Of a stretch of 63,903 bases of DNA, positions 36,173 through 46,800 are shown one piece after another (the first letter of the stretch is position 1; each line of letters opens with the position of its first letter). Where the stretch lies: positions 1 through 63,903 of the forward strand of contig NZ_JQEY01000016.1 in NCBI RefSeq assembly GCF_000743715.1, read 5' to 3'. Below the pieces are notes generated by a model. That model was not told where the DNA came from. It saw only the letters and a list, made by a program, of their open reading frames with translations, and did no database searches. The DNA is from Palleronia rufa (GTDB lineage Bacteria; Pseudomonadota; Alphaproteobacteria; Rhodobacterales; Rhodobacteraceae). The position numbers and the translations under genes are program-made.

Positions 36173-37254
36173 GCGCTGGCCCCTTTCCAGGTGCGGATAC
36201 GGTAGTTGGTCAGCACGTCGACGGCCAGCAGGAAGAACAGCAGCATCCCCTGGAAGGCCTGGATCGCGGCCGCGGGAATGCCCAGCGTGAACGACGCAAG
36301 CTCCCCGCCGATATAGGTCAGCGCCATCAGCAGGCCCGCCAGCACGATGCCGACAGGATGGAGCCGCCCGAGGAACGCGACGATGATGGCCGTGAACCCG
36401 TAGCCCACGTTGAAGTTGATGGTGATCTGTCCCGCCGGGCCGGTCGCCTCGAAGATGCCGGCAAGCCCGGCCAGCGCCCCCGACAGCCCCAGGCAGAACA
36501 CGATCAGCCGCGACGGGTTGACGCCGGCGAACCGTGCCGCGCGCGGGGCCTGCCCGGCCAGGCGGATATGGTGGCCCATGAGGTGCCGCTGCAGCAGCAC
36601 ATAGGCCAGGATCACCGCGATCATCGCGGCCACCACGCCCCAGTGCAGCCCGGTGTCGGGGATCAGCTCGACGTTCCGGGAGGAGCCCCACTGCGAGAGA
36701 TTGCGCGACCCGGGAAAGCCCCCGCCGTCGGGGTTTCTGAGCGCGCCCACGGCCATGGAGGCGAGCAGGTTCTCGGCCACGTAGACCAGCAGGAGAGAGG
36801 TCAGGATCTCGTTCGTGTTGAATCGCGTCCGGAGGATCGCCGGAATCATCGCCCAGGCCCATCCTCCTGCCGCGCCCGCGACCACCATGAGCGGAAAGAT
36901 CAGCCGCAAATCGAGCGGGTAGAGCGCCAGCCCCGCGCCCGCGCCGCAGAGCGCGCCGATGATGTATTGCCCCTCAGCGCCGATGTTCCAGATGCCGGCG
37001 CGGAAGCCCAGCGCCAGACCGGTGGCGATCAGGATCAGCGGCGCCGCCTTGACCAGAAGCTGCGGGCGGGAGTAGCCGGCGAACAGGGGGTTGAAGAGCG
37101 GGTCGTAGAAGATCGTGCGGATCGCCGCGATCGGATCCGTTCCGAGGGCGGCGAACATCAGCCCGCCCGCCACCAGGGTCAGGGCCACGGCCAGAAGGGG
37201 CGTCGCCCAGGCCCAGGCACGCGACGGCTGCGGGCGTTTTTCCAGCAGGGTCAA
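36169..37254 (-). CDS. BMP-type ABC transporter permease 1
   Basis: A 361-residue inner-membrane permease with about nine hydrophobic segments. The family signature is KAAPLILIATGLALGFRAGIWNIGAEGQYIIGAL near residues 70-103; GHHIRLAGQAPRAARFAGV near 230 is the coupling loop. Together with permease 2 it forms the channel. Its start overlaps the ATPase stop (ATGA, 37251-37254). A 246-base space, unusual inside this otherwise overlapping operon, separates it from permease 2. Confidence 0.9.
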   Translation of the reverse strand: MTLLEKRPQPSRAWAWATPLLAVALTLVAGGLMFAALGTDPIAAIRTIFYDPLFNPLFAGYSRPQLLVKAAPLILIATGLALGFRAGIWNIGAEGQYIIGALCGAGAGLALYPLDLRLIFPLMVVAGAAGGWAWAMIPAILRTRFNTNEILTSLLLVYVAENLLASMAVGALRNPDGGGFPGSRNLSQWGSSRNVELIPDTGLHWGVVAAMIAVILAYVLLQRHLMGHHIRLAGQAPRAARFAGVNPSRLIVFCLGLSGALAGLAGIFEATGPAGQITINFNVGYGFTAIIVAFLGRLHPVGIVLAGLLMALTYIGGELASFTLGIPAAAIQAFQGMLLFFLLAVDVLTNYRIRTWKGASA

Positions 37255-38801
37255 GCGGTTGCGCCTTTCTTTCGGGACGGGAGGCCGGGATCTGCGGGCG
37301 CCATGTCATGGGCGCCGCCCAGCATCAGGCCGATCTCTTCCACGCTGAGGTCCGAGGTTGAGCGGAAGGACGACAGCCTGCCGTTGGTCAGCCCGGCGAA
37401 CCGGTCGGAGACCTCCATCAGCTCGTCTAGGTCCTGACTGATGACGATGACGCCGGCGCCCTGCGCGGCCAGGTCCAGCAGCGCCTGCCGGATCACCGCC
37501 GCCGCCGCCGCGTCCACGCCCCAGGTCGGCTGATTGACGACCAGCACCATGGGGTTCTGCACGATCTCCCGTCCCATCACATATTTCTGAAGGTTGCCGC
37601 CCGACAGCGCCCGCGCCGCGGTGTCCGGGCCCGGCGTGCGCACGTCGAAGCGCGCGATCACGCTTTCGGCGAAGGCCCTGGTGGCCGACCAGTCGATCAG
37701 ACCGCGCTTCACCATAGCCGGATCGTAGGAGACCGACAAAAGCGCGTTCTCCGTCAGGCTCATGTCGGGGGCGGCGGCATGACCCAGCCGTTCCTCCGGG
37801 CCGGTGAGCACGCCGGCGCGCCGGCGCGCGTCCGGACCCAGACGCGATATGTCGCGCCCGCCCAGGAACAGGGTTGCCTCTGGCGCCAGGATTTCGCCCG
37901 ACAGCGCGGCCAACAGTTCGTCCTGGCCGTTTCCCGCCACGCCGCCAATGCCCAGCACCTCGCCCTCGTGCAGCCGGAGCGAGACGTTCGTCAGCGGCGT
38001 GCCGAAGGCGTGGGCAGGGGGCAGGGACAGGTCCCTGACCATAAGCGCCAGACTGTCGAGCGCGCGACCCGCCCGCGCCGGGGCGTCGAGCTTGCGGCCC
38101 ACCATCAGCTCGGCCAGCCGCCCCGCGGTCTCTTGCGACGGTCTGCAGGTGGCGACCACCTCACCGTCGCGCAGGATGGTGGCGCGGTCGCAGAGCGCGC
38201 GGATCTCCTCCAGCTTGTGCGAGATGTACAGGATCGCCACGCCTTCGGAGCGTAGCTGCCGCAGGGTCCCGAACAGCAGCTCGACCTCCTGGGGGGTCAG
38301 CACGCTGGTCGGTTCGTCCATGATCAGCAGGCGCGGCTTGCCCAGAAGGGCGCGCACGATCTCGACCCGCTGGCGCTCTCCGGCGGACAGGTCCCCGACG
38401 GTGCGGTTCGGCTCCAGCGGCAGACCGTAGGCGCGGCTGACCTCTGCGATCCGGGGGGCGAGCGTGGCGCGGGGCGGCGGGTCGGACATGCCCAGCGACA
38501 CGTTCTCTGCGACGTCGAGCGCATCGAAGAGCGAGAAATGCTGGAATACCATGCCCACGCCCGCCGCCCGCGCGGCCTCGGGCGAGTTCGGAGCATGGGG
38601 CTTGCCCGACAGCGTCATGCGCCCCTTGTCCGGGGTGACCAGGCCGAAGATCATCTTGACCAGGGTAGACTTGCCCGCGCCGTTCTCGCCCAGCAGGGCG
38701 TGGACCTCCCCCGGCGCGATGCCGAAGGACACGTCGCGGTTCGCCACCACGCCGGGGTAGGCCTTGGTCAGGCCATCGAGCGTGAGCAGGTCGTCCGTCA
38801 T
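37251..38801 (-). CDS. BMP-type (nucleoside/purine) ABC transporter double ATPase
   Basis: A 516-residue protein with two fused ABC domains. Domain 1: Walker A GENGAGKST, signature LSAGERQRVEIVRALL, Walker B LLIMDEPTSVLTP, switch His in ISHKLEE. Domain 2: degenerate P-loop GVAGNGQDELLAALSGE, signature LSGGNLQKYVMGREI, and Walker B with Asn-Gln (VLVVNQPTWGVD) in place of Asp-Glu, usual in this sugar/nucleoside class, so only site 1 should hydrolyse ATP. ATG 38801 overlaps the xdhC stop (ATGA). This tight coupling ties transport to xanthine dehydrogenase assembly. Confidence 0.92.
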   Translation of the reverse strand: MTDDLLTLDGLTKAYPGVVANRDVSFGIAPGEVHALLGENGAGKSTLVKMIFGLVTPDKGRMTLSGKPHAPNSPEAARAAGVGMVFQHFSLFDALDVAENVSLGMSDPPPRATLAPRIAEVSRAYGLPLEPNRTVGDLSAGERQRVEIVRALLGKPRLLIMDEPTSVLTPQEVELLFGTLRQLRSEGVAILYISHKLEEIRALCDRATILRDGEVVATCRPSQETAGRLAELMVGRKLDAPARAGRALDSLALMVRDLSLPPAHAFGTPLTNVSLRLHEGEVLGIGGVAGNGQDELLAALSGEILAPEATLFLGGRDISRLGPDARRRAGVLTGPEERLGHAAAPDMSLTENALLSVSYDPAMVKRGLIDWSATRAFAESVIARFDVRTPGPDTAARALSGGNLQKYVMGREIVQNPMVLVVNQPTWGVDAAAAAVIRQALLDLAAQGAGVIVISQDLDELMEVSDRFAGLTNGRLSSFRSTSDLSVEEIGLMLGGAHDMAPADPGLPSRKKGATA

Positions 38802-39703
38802 CCGGCGATCCTTCTGGCATGCGCTGCGTCCTGCCGGGAGATGAGCGCGGCCGCGACGCCGATGGCGATGGCCTGCGGGTGCTTGCCCAGGGCCGGATCG
38901 CCGATCGGGCAGCGGATACGGGCGATGGCGTCGGATGCGTGACCCAGCGCGGCCAGTCTGCTGCGGAAACGCGCCCATTTCGTGGCCGATCCGATCAGCC
39001 CGACAGAGGCGACACCCGCCGTCAGCAATGCATGGCAGAGCGCAAGGTCGATGTCATGGGAATGTGTCAGGATCACGTGGTGGCTTTCGGGACCGGCGCG
39101 CCGGGCGATAATCTCTGGCCGGGCGGCGTCCAGACGCGTGACCCCTGCCGGTATGTGATCTGGGAACTTGCCGGGCAGATCGACCCACAGGATCGCGACG
39201 TCCGGCATCGGGGCCAGCACCGCGACGAGCGCACGGCCCACATGCCCCGCCCCCCAGACGGTGATCGGCAGTGCCGGGTCCGCGGTGGATTCCAGAACGA
39301 AGCCGTCGATGACCCGCGGAAGCGGCCCGGTCGGGTCGCAAAGCGCGGCGCGGACGGCGTCGGTCGGCGCGCCGGGGCCGTGCGCGCAGACCCCGGTGCC
39401 GGTATGAAGTGGGGTGTCCTCGGTCCAGCGCGACAGGTGCAGCGTCACCGACCCGCCGCAGCATTGCCCCAGCGATGGGCCCAGCGCGACCGTGCGCAGC
39501 CCGGTCCTGTCGTCCCGTGCCGCCGCGGATGCCTCCCACTCCAGCCGGCCGCCTCCGATCGTCCCGTCCTGCCCGTCGCCCCAGACGAACATCGCCGTGC
39601 CGGCCTGGCGCGGCACGGATCCACGGGTATCCAGGATTAGCACCCGCCAGACCACCGGGTGATCCCGCAACAGCGACCGCAGCCGGGAGGCATCGAAGCT
39701 CAT
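38798..39703 (-). CDS. xdhC: Xanthine dehydrogenase accessory protein XdhC
   Basis: A 301-residue chaperone that binds molybdenum cofactor, helps sulfurate it, and inserts it into XdhB. The XdhC start WRVLILDTRGSVPRQAGTAMFVW, TIGGGRLEWEA and the CCGGSVTLHLSRW motif are visible; the C-terminal half is a Rossmann domain (VWGAGHVGRALVAVL and LTHSHDIDLALCHALL). The start overlaps xdhB as ATGA, and its own stop overlaps the ABC ATPase start. The order A-B-C then transporter suggests one transcript for purine oxidation and uptake. Confidence 0.92.
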   Translation of the reverse strand: MSFDASRLRSLLRDHPVVWRVLILDTRGSVPRQAGTAMFVWGDGQDGTIGGGRLEWEASAAARDDRTGLRTVALGPSLGQCCGGSVTLHLSRWTEDTPLHTGTGVCAHGPGAPTDAVRAALCDPTGPLPRVIDGFVLESTADPALPITVWGAGHVGRALVAVLAPMPDVAILWVDLPGKFPDHIPAGVTRLDAARPEIIARRAGPESHHVILTHSHDIDLALCHALLTAGVASVGLIGSATKWARFRSRLAALGHASDAIARIRCPIGDPALGKHPQAIAIGVAAALISRQDAAHARRIAG

Positions 39704-42168
39704 CCCGCGGCCCTCCGGCAGGCGGCCAGGACCCTTTCGGGCGTCGCCGGCGCGTCGAGCGCCGGATAGACCGGCCCGCAGGCGGCGCATGCGTCCGACA
39801 GCGCCATCAGCACCGAGATCCCCAGCATCAGCGGCGGCTCGCCCACGGCCTTCGAGCGGTAGATCGTGTCGGCCTGGTTCTCGGCGTCCCAGATGGCGAC
39901 GTTGAAGACCGGCGGGCGGTCGGAGCAGGCCGGGATCTTGTAGGTCGAGGGTGCGTGTGTCGAGAGCCGCCCGGCCGCGTCCCAGACCAGTTCCTCGGTG
40001 GTCAGCCAGCCGGCGCCCTGGACGTACCCGCCCTCGATCTGGCCCATGTCGATGGCCGGGTTCAGCGACCGGCCGCAGTCGTGCAGGATGTCGGTGCGCA
40101 GGATGCGGTTCTCGCCGGTGCGTGTGTCCGCCGCCACTTCGGTCACGGCCGCGCCATGGGCGAAATAGAAGAACGGCGTGCCGCGGCCTCGGATCCGGTC
40201 CCATTCGATGCCGGGCGTGGCGTAGAAGCCGGTGGCCGACAGGCTGACCCGGCCCTGATAGGCCAGTTCCACCGCGCGCGCGAAGGGCATCGCTTCGGTG
40301 CCGACACGGACCTTGCCGTCCTCGAACACCACGCCGGCAGGGTCGGCCTGGTGCAACTCTGCCAGGAACGCACCGATCCGGTCACGGATCGTGTCGCAGG
40401 CGATGCGCACGGCCATGCCGTTCAGATCCGCGCCGGACGACGCCGCCGTGGCGCTGGTGTTGGGAACCTTGCCGGTGTCGGTCGCGGTGATGCGGACGCG
40501 GCCGGTGTCGATGCCGAAACGGTCGGCCGCGACCTGTGCCACCTTGCGATGCAGCCCCTGGCCCATCTCGGTCCCGCCGTGGTTCAGTTGCACGGACCCG
40601 TCCTGATAGACATGCACCAGCGCGCCGGCCTGATTCAGATGGGTCAGCGTGAAGGAAATCCCGAACTTCACGGGCGTCAGGGCGATGCCGCGCTTTATTC
40701 CGGAATGCGTCGCGTTCCAGGCCGCGATCGCCGTCCGGCGTGCCATGTAGTCCGATGTCTCTGCCAGCCGGTCGACCATTCCGCCCAGGATGAAATCGGT
40801 CACCGGCATGTGATAGGGTGTCGTCTGCACGCCCGACGGGACAGCGGCCACCGGGCCGTCCGGCTCGGCCATCTCGTGCAGCGCGCCGCGGCTGGCGATG
40901 TCGCCCTCCCCCTCTACCGCCGTCTCGGCACCCACGTGCCCTTTCATCTTTCCCGAAATATCCTCGGGGGGGCGGGCTTGCCCGCGGGGGGCGGACAGCC
41001 CCCTTCTGGCCTCCGTTCCCGGCGCAGCGTCGGCATAGAAGTTCGTCCGCCGCACCGCCAGCGGATCGAGATCCAGCCGATGCGCGATTTCGTCCATGAC
41101 CCGCTCGATCCCCACCATCCCCTGCGGCCCGCCGAAGCCGCGGAAGGCGGTGGCGGACTGCGTGTTCGTCCTGAGACGGTGCGACACGATGCGCGCGTGG
41201 GTCAGGTGGTAGGCGTTGTCGGCATGGAGCATCGCGCGGTCGGCCACGGGCAGGGACAGGTCCTGGCTCCAGCCGCACCGGCAGAACTGTTCGAACGCAA
41301 TGGCCTCGATCCTGCCGCGGCGGTCGAAGCCCACGTCGTAGGCGATGCGGAAATCGTGGCGCTTGCCGGTGATGGTCATGTCGTCGTCGCGGTCATAGCG
41401 CATCTTGGCGGGTCGGCCCGTGGCGGCCGCGACCATCGCGCAGGCCACTGCCAGCGCGTTGCCCTGGCTTTCCTTGCCGCCGAACCCGCCGCCCATGCGG
41501 CGCATTTCGACCCGGACCATGTGCATGGGCACGCCCAGCGCCTCGGCCACCTTGTGCTGGATCTCGGTCGGGTGCTGGGACGAACTCATCACCACCATCT
41601 CGCCGCCCTCTCCGGGCAGCGCCAGCGCCGCCTGCCCTTCGAGGTAGAAATGCTCCTGCCCGCCGATCTCCACCCGGCCGGACAAGCGGTGCGGCGCTTG
41701 CGCCAGAGCGCCGTCGGGGTCGCCCTTCTGGTAGGTGCGGGGGCCGTCCTCGAAGATCCAGCCCGCCGACAGCGCGTCGTCGATCGACAGGACCGGAGGC
41801 TCTTCGGCGATCTCCGGGCCGACAAGCCGCGCGGCCCGGCGGGCCGCCAGATGGCTGGTGGCCGCGATCAGGGCGAGGGGCTGGCCCATGTAGTGGACCG
41901 CGCCATCGGCGAGCAGCGGCTCGTCATGGGCCGATGGCGACACGTCCGCCGGGCGCGGCAGGTCGCTCCAGCCCCAGGCCAGCGCCACGCCGGGCGCGGC
42001 ACGGGCGGGCCCCAGATCGGGCGGGGTCAGGGTTCCGCGCGCCTTGGGCGAGAGGGCGAAGGCCAGGTGCAGCGTGCCCGGCGGCACGGCAATGTCGTCC
42101 ACGTAGCGCGCCTGCCCGGTGACATGGAGCGCGGCACTGTCATGGGGGAGGGGGGTGGCAACGCTCAT
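39700..42168 (-). CDS. xdhB: Xanthine dehydrogenase molybdopterin subunit XdhB, with an in-frame palindromic insert
   Basis: An 822-residue molybdenum hydroxylase large subunit. [23 protein letters not shown] is the start. Mo-site motifs are [35 protein letters not shown] and, near the end, [12 protein letters not shown] with the catalytic Glu. It converts hypoxanthine/xanthine to urate with XdhA. The protein is about 50-60 residues longer than expected; the excess follows NFYADAAPG near residue 380 and is encoded by the palindromic element at 40942-41003 plus adjoining DNA. ATGA overlaps join it to xdhA and xdhC. Confidence 0.93.
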   Translation of the reverse strand: MSVATPLPHDSAALHVTGQARYVDDIAVPPGTLHLAFALSPKARGTLTPPDLGPARAAPGVALAWGWSDLPRPADVSPSAHDEPLLADGAVHYMGQPLALIAATSHLAARRAARLVGPEIAEEPPVLSIDDALSAGWIFEDGPRTYQKGDPDGALAQAPHRLSGRVEIGGQEHFYLEGQAALALPGEGGEMVVMSSSQHPTEIQHKVAEALGVPMHMVRVEMRRMGGGFGGKESQGNALAVACAMVAAATGRPAKMRYDRDDDMTITGKRHDFRIAYDVGFDRRGRIEAIAFEQFCRCGWSQDLSLPVADRAMLHADNAYHLTHARIVSHRLRTNTQSATAFRGFGGPQGMVGIERVMDEIAHRLDLDPLAVRRTNFYADAAPGTEARRGLSAPRGQARPPEDISGKMKGHVGAETAVEGEGDIASRGALHEMAEPDGPVAAVPSGVQTTPYHMPVTDFILGGMVDRLAETSDYMARRTAIAAWNATHSGIKRGIALTPVKFGISFTLTHLNQAGALVHVYQDGSVQLNHGGTEMGQGLHRKVAQVAADRFGIDTGRVRITATDTGKVPNTSATAASSGADLNGMAVRIACDTIRDRIGAFLAELHQADPAGVVFEDGKVRVGTEAMPFARAVELAYQGRVSLSATGFYATPGIEWDRIRGRGTPFFYFAHGAAVTEVAADTRTGENRILRTDILHDCGRSLNPAIDMGQIEGGYVQGAGWLTTEELVWDAAGRLSTHAPSTYKIPACSDRPPVFNVAIWDAENQADTIYRSKAVGEPPLMLGISVLMALSDACAACGPVYPALDAPATPERVLAACRRAAG
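40942..41003 (-). repeat. Palindromic repeat element, copy 2, in frame inside xdhB
   Basis: Read on the minus (coding) strand: hairpin GGGGGC-TGTCC-GCCCCC (41003-40987), hairpin GCGGGC-AA-GCCCGC (40985-40972), then a CCCCC-rich stretch, GAGGATATTTC and GGGAAAGATGAA. The order of two hairpins plus a GGATATTT...GAAAGATGAA core matches the copy in xdhA. In the protein it reads roughly [19 protein letters not shown] then KMKG. It sits in the same orientation as the gene. Confidence 0.8.
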
Positions 42169-43655
42169 GCGCGCACCTCCAGGATGGCCGGACCGCGGTC
42201 TGCCAGCCGGGCCACCATGCCGCGCGCGGCAGCCAGCCGGTAGTCGGCCGATGCACGCATGTCCGACAGGGGCGCGAAATCGCGCTCCAGCGCCGCCTGC
42301 GCGGCGGCGACGCCCTCCGCGGTCAGCGGCTGGCCGATCAGCGCGGCTTCGGTCTTTGTCGCGCGTTTCGGCGTGCCGGCCATTCCCCCGAAGGCGATCC
42401 GTGCGTCGGTCACGGTGCCGTCGGCGGCGGCGACGTTGAAGCAGCCGCAGACGGCCGAGATGTCCTGGTCGAAGCGTTTCGACAGTTTCTGGCAGGTCAG
42501 CCGGTCGGGCTGGCGGGGAAGGGTGACACGCTCGACGAATTCGCCGGGCCTGCGGTCCTGCTTGCCGTATTCCAGAAAGAAGTGTTCGAGCGGCAAACGG
42601 CGCCGGTCCGGGCCCCGTCGCAGGTGCAGGGTGGCGCCGAGCGCGATCAGGGCGGGCGGGGTGTCGCCGATGGGCGATCCGTTGGCGATATTGCCGCCGA
42701 CGGTGGCGGCATTGCGCACCTGGGTCGATCCGTAGCGGCGGATCAGCTCGGCGAACGACGGATGATGCGGGGCGATGGCGGCGCGCAGATCGCTGAGGGT
42801 GGCGCAGGCGCCGATGCGGATCTCCCTGTCGGTGACGGTGATCGTCCGCAGATCTGCGATGCCGCCCAGAAAACAGACCGGCCCGAGATCGCGCAACCCC
42901 TTTGTCACCCAAAGGCCCACATCGGTGGCGCCGGCGATGAGGGTCGCGTCGGGGTTCTCCGTGTACCAATCGGCCAGATCGTCGGCGGAGGAGGGGCGGA
43001 ACGCGTCCTGCGGCGCACCGGTGTCGCCGTCGGTGTCGGCCCCCGTCGCGGAAACCGGATCGCGGCCGCCCCATCCTGCGGCGGGGGCGTCGGATGGGCG
43101 CGGGGGGCGCTGCCCCCCGTCCGGCGCTGCCGGACTCCCCCCGGGATATTTGGAGAAAGATGAAGTCAGCGGGGTATCATGCATCCAGGCGGGAACGGGC
43201 AGCGCTTCGGCGGCCCGGGCGGCGCGGACGATGGGAGCGTAGCCGGTGCAGCGGCAGAGGTTGCCGGCGAGCTGGTCGTCGTGATCGGTGGCACCGTTCA
43301 GGTGCGCGGTGGCCATGGCGACGACGAACCCCGGCGTGCAGAAGCCGCACTGGCTGCCGTGATGGTCGATCATGGCCGATTGCACGGGGTGAAGAGCGCC
43401 GTCCGGACCGCCGATCCCTTCGACCGTGCGGATCGCCTGGCCGTCGAGCTGGCCCATGAACAGGATGCAGGCGTTGAGCGCGCGAGCGCCGGCGGCGTCG
43501 GTGAGCATGACCGAGCAGGCGCCGCAATCGCCTTCGTTGCAGCCCTCCTTGGTGCCGGTAAGTCCGCGCATCTCGCGCAGCCAGTCGAGCAAGGTCGTCG
43601 TGGGGGCGATCTCTGTCGTGACGGCTGCGCCGTTCAGTTTGAATCTGACCTTCAT
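42165..43655 (-). CDS. xdhA: Xanthine dehydrogenase iron-sulfur/FAD subunit XdhA, with an in-frame palindromic insert
   Basis: A 496-residue small subunit. The first [2Fe-2S] site is [13 protein letters not shown] (about 39-51) with a distal Cys at CILF; the second is CGFCTPGFV with CRCTGY. The FAD domain starts after about residue 210 ([37 protein letters not shown]). It passes electrons from the Mo site to NAD. The linker between the two domains is extended by about 45 residues, [20 protein letters not shown] onward, encoded by the palindromic repeat at 43102-43165. MKVRFKLNG at ATG 43655 is the normal start. First gene of a seven-or-more gene minus-strand unit. Confidence 0.92.
   Translation of the reverse strand: MKVRFKLNGAAVTTEIAPTTTLLDWLREMRGLTGTKEGCNEGDCGACSVMLTDAAGARALNACILFMGQLDGQAIRTVEGIGGPDGALHPVQSAMIDHHGSQCGFCTPGFVVAMATAHLNGATDHDDQLAGNLCRCTGYAPIVRAARAAEALPVPAWMHDTPLTSSFSKYPGGSPAAPDGGQRPPRPSDAPAAGWGGRDPVSATGADTDGDTGAPQDAFRPSSADDLADWYTENPDATLIAGATDVGLWVTKGLRDLGPVCFLGGIADLRTITVTDREIRIGACATLSDLRAAIAPHHPSFAELIRRYGSTQVRNAATVGGNIANGSPIGDTPPALIALGATLHLRRGPDRRRLPLEHFFLEYGKQDRRPGEFVERVTLPRQPDRLTCQKLSKRFDQDISAVCGCFNVAAADGTVTDARIAFGGMAGTPKRATKTEAALIGQPLTAEGVAAAQAALERDFAPLSDMRASADYRLAAARGMVARLADRGPAILEVRA
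43102..43165 (+). repeat. Palindromic repeat element, copy 3, in frame inside xdhA (antisense)
   Basis: On the plus strand: perfect hairpin GGGGGGC-GCT-GCCCCCC (43102-43118), perfect hairpin TCCGGC-GCT-GCCGGA (43120-43134), then CCCCCCGGGATATTT and GAAAGATGAAG (43135-43165). The layout is that of the xdhB copy, but the element faces the opposite way to the gene. The coding strand reads it as a Pro/Gly/Arg-rich linker. Confidence 0.8.
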
Positions 43656-43840
43656 GAGTCGTCGTCCGCCGCGTTACCTGTGGTCCCCGGGGCGCCGCGA
43701 CCGATGCGGCGTAGAGCGCGGCGCCCGGGGGCGAGTGAACCCGTGCGGATCGCCTTTGGCAACCCTCTGGCGTGTGGCGCGCTGGTGCCGATGCAGAAGG
43801 GCAGCGTGGCGGTCTTCACAACATCGGGGGTTTCTCCGCG

Positions 43841-43866
43841 GGTCGGCCCGACATATCGTGCCGACC
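43841..43866. promoter_or_regulatory. Inverted repeat abutting the dnaE start codon
   Basis: GGTCGGC (43841-43847) and GCCGACC (43860-43866) are perfect complements around a 12-base spacer, and the ATG follows directly. No Shine-Dalgarno is visible. It could be an operator in the xdhA/dnaE divergent region (211 bases), or a leader hairpin that limits dnaE translation. Confidence 0.45.
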
Positions 43867-46800
43867 ATGGGCAATCCGCGATTCATCCACCTCCGATTGC
43901 ATACGGAATATTCACTGCTGGAGGGCGCCATGCGCCTGAAGGCGCTGCCTGGACTTGTGGCCGGCATGGGTATGCCGGCCGTCGCGGTCACCGATACCGA
44001 CAACATGTTCTGCGCGCTGGAGTTCTCCGTGGGGGCAGAGGCCGCCGGGGTGCAGCCGATCGTGGGCTGTCAGCTATCGGTCGGCGGCTTCGGGGCCGAG
44101 GGCCAGCGCGGACAGGCTTCGGCCCCGGCGCCGGTGGTGCTGCTGGCCCAGTCGGAGACCGGATACGAGAACCTGATGCGGCTCAACTCTCGCCTCTACC
44201 TGGAGGGTGACAGGTCCATGCCGCAGGTGTCGCTGGACGATCTGGCCGCCCATGGCGAGGGGCTCATCTGTCTCACCGGCGGTCCGGATGGGCCCGTGGG
44301 GCGCCTGCTCCGGGCCGGGCACCGGGGCCGGGCCGAGGCGTTGATGGCGCGGCTGGCGGCGATCTATCCCCGGCGGCTCTATCTTGAGCTGCAGCGCCAT
44401 CCCGGCGAGGGCGGCGCGTTGCCAGAGGCCGAGCGGCTGACCGAGCGCGGCCTTGTAGAGATGGCCTATGCCATGGAATTGCCGTTGGTCGCCACCAACG
44501 ACGTCTATTTCCCCAAGCCGGACATGCATGCGGCCCATGACGCGCTGATCTGCATCGCGGACGGGGCTTATGTGGACCAGAACGAGCCGCGGCGTCGGCT
44601 GACGGAACAGCATTTTCTGAAGTCGCCGGCGGAGATGTGCGCGCTTTTCGCCGATCTGCCCGAGGCCACGGCGAACACGGTGGAGATTGCGCGGCGGTGC
44701 GCGTTTTCCGTCGCGCGCCGCGATCCGATCCTGCCGCGCTTTGCCGAGGACGAAATCGACGAGCTGCGGCGTCAGGCGAAAGCCGGGCTGGAGGCGCGAC
44801 TGGCGGTGATCCCGCATGCCGGCCCGGTCGAGGCGTACGAGAAGCGACTGGAGTTCGAGCTGGGGATCATCGAGGGGATGGGCTTTCCGGGCTATTTCCT
44901 CATCGTGGCCGATTTCATCAAATGGGCCAAGGAGCACGACATTCCGGTGGGCCCGGGACGCGGGTCCGGCGCGGGGTCGCTGGTGGCTTATGCGCTGACG
45001 ATCACCGACCTGGATCCGCTGCGCTATTCGCTGCTGTTCGAGCGGTTCCTGAACCCCGAGCGGGTGTCGATGCCGGACTTCGACATCGACTTCTGCATGG
45101 ACCGGCGCGAGGAGGTCATCCGCTACGTGCAGCAGAAATACGGCCGCGACCGGGTGGGGCAGATCATCACCTTCGGCGCGCTGCTGTCCAAGGCCGCGGT
45201 GCGCGACATCGGCCGGGTGCTGCAGATGCCCTACGGGCAGGTGGACCGGCTGTCGAAGATGATCCCGGTGGAGGGGGTCAAGCCGGTCTCCATCGCCCAG
45301 GCGCTCCGCGACGAGCCGCGCCTGCGCGAGGAGGCCCGCAGCGAGGAGGTCGTGGAGCGGCTTTTGACCTATGGCCAGCAGGTGGAGGGGCTGCTCCGGA
45401 ACGCCTCGACCCATGCCGCGGGGGTGGTGATCGCGGACCGGCCGCTCGACGCGCTGGTGCCGCTCTACCGCGATCCGAAGTCCGACATGCCCGCGACGCA
45501 GTTCAACATGAAATGGGTCGAGCAGGCGGGGCTGGTAAAGTTCGACTTCCTGGGCCTCAAGACCCTGACGGTGATCCAGAACGCGGTGGACCTGATCAAC
45601 CGCACGCGGCCCATCCATGTCGGCCCCGACGGTGCCGAGCTCTATGCCCCGGCGGAGGGGGCCGAGAACCAGATCAACCTGATCCCGCTGGACGACGCGA
45701 AAAGCTACGATCTCTACGCGCGGGCGCGCACGGTGGCGGTGTTCCAGGTGGAATCCACTGGCATGATGGACGCGCTCAGGCGCATGAGGCCGACCTGCAT
45801 CGAGGACATCGTGGCGCTCGTGGCGCTCTACCGGCCCGGTCCGATGGAGAATATCCCGACCTATTGCGAGGTCAAGAACGGGCAGCGCAAGATCGCCTCG
45901 ATCCACCCGCTGATCGACCATATCCTGGAGGAGACGCAAGGCATCATCGTCTATCAGGAGCAGGTGATGCAGATCGCACAGGTCATGGCGGGCTATTCGC
46001 TGGGCGGTGCGGATCTGCTGCGCCGGGCCATGGGCAAGAAGATCAAGGAGGCGATGGACGCCGAGCGGCCGAAGTTCACCAAGGGCGCGATGGAGAACGG
46101 CGTGTCCGAGGACAAGGCGCGCGAGGTCTTCGACCTGCTGGAGAAATTCGCCAACTACGGCTTCAACAAGTCCCACGCCGCCGCCTATGCCGTGGTCAGC
46201 TACCAGACGGCATGGCTGAAGGCGAACCATCCTGTCGAATTCATGGCGGGCGTGATGAACTGCGATATTCACCTGACCGACAAACTCTCGGTCTATATCG
46301 AGGAGGCGCGCCGGGGGCTGAAGATCGACATCGTGCCGCCCTGCGTGAACCGCTCGGCAGAGACGTTCAGCGTGGACGGGAGCCGGATCCTCTATGCGCT
46401 CGGAGCGCTGAAGAACGTTGGGCTCGAGGCGATGCGGCTGATCGTCGAAGGCCGGGGCGGGCGCGCGTTCTCGACCCTTTTCGACCTGGCGCGGCGGGTC
46501 GATCTCAAGCGGATCGGCAAGCGGCCGATGGAGATGCTGGCGCGCGCGGGTGCGTTCGACGAGCTCGATGCGAACCGGCGGCGGGTGTTCGACAGTCTGG
46601 ACCAGCTCGTTGCCTATTCGGCCGCGATCCATGAGCAGAAGGCCAGCAACCAGGTGTCGCTTTTCGGTGAGTCCGGCGACGATCTGCCCGAACCGCGGCT
46701 GAGCCCGGTCGCCGACTGGCTGCCCACCGAACGCCTGGCCGAAGAACACACCGCGATCGGCTTCTATCTGTCGGGCCATCCGCTGGACGACTACATGGTT

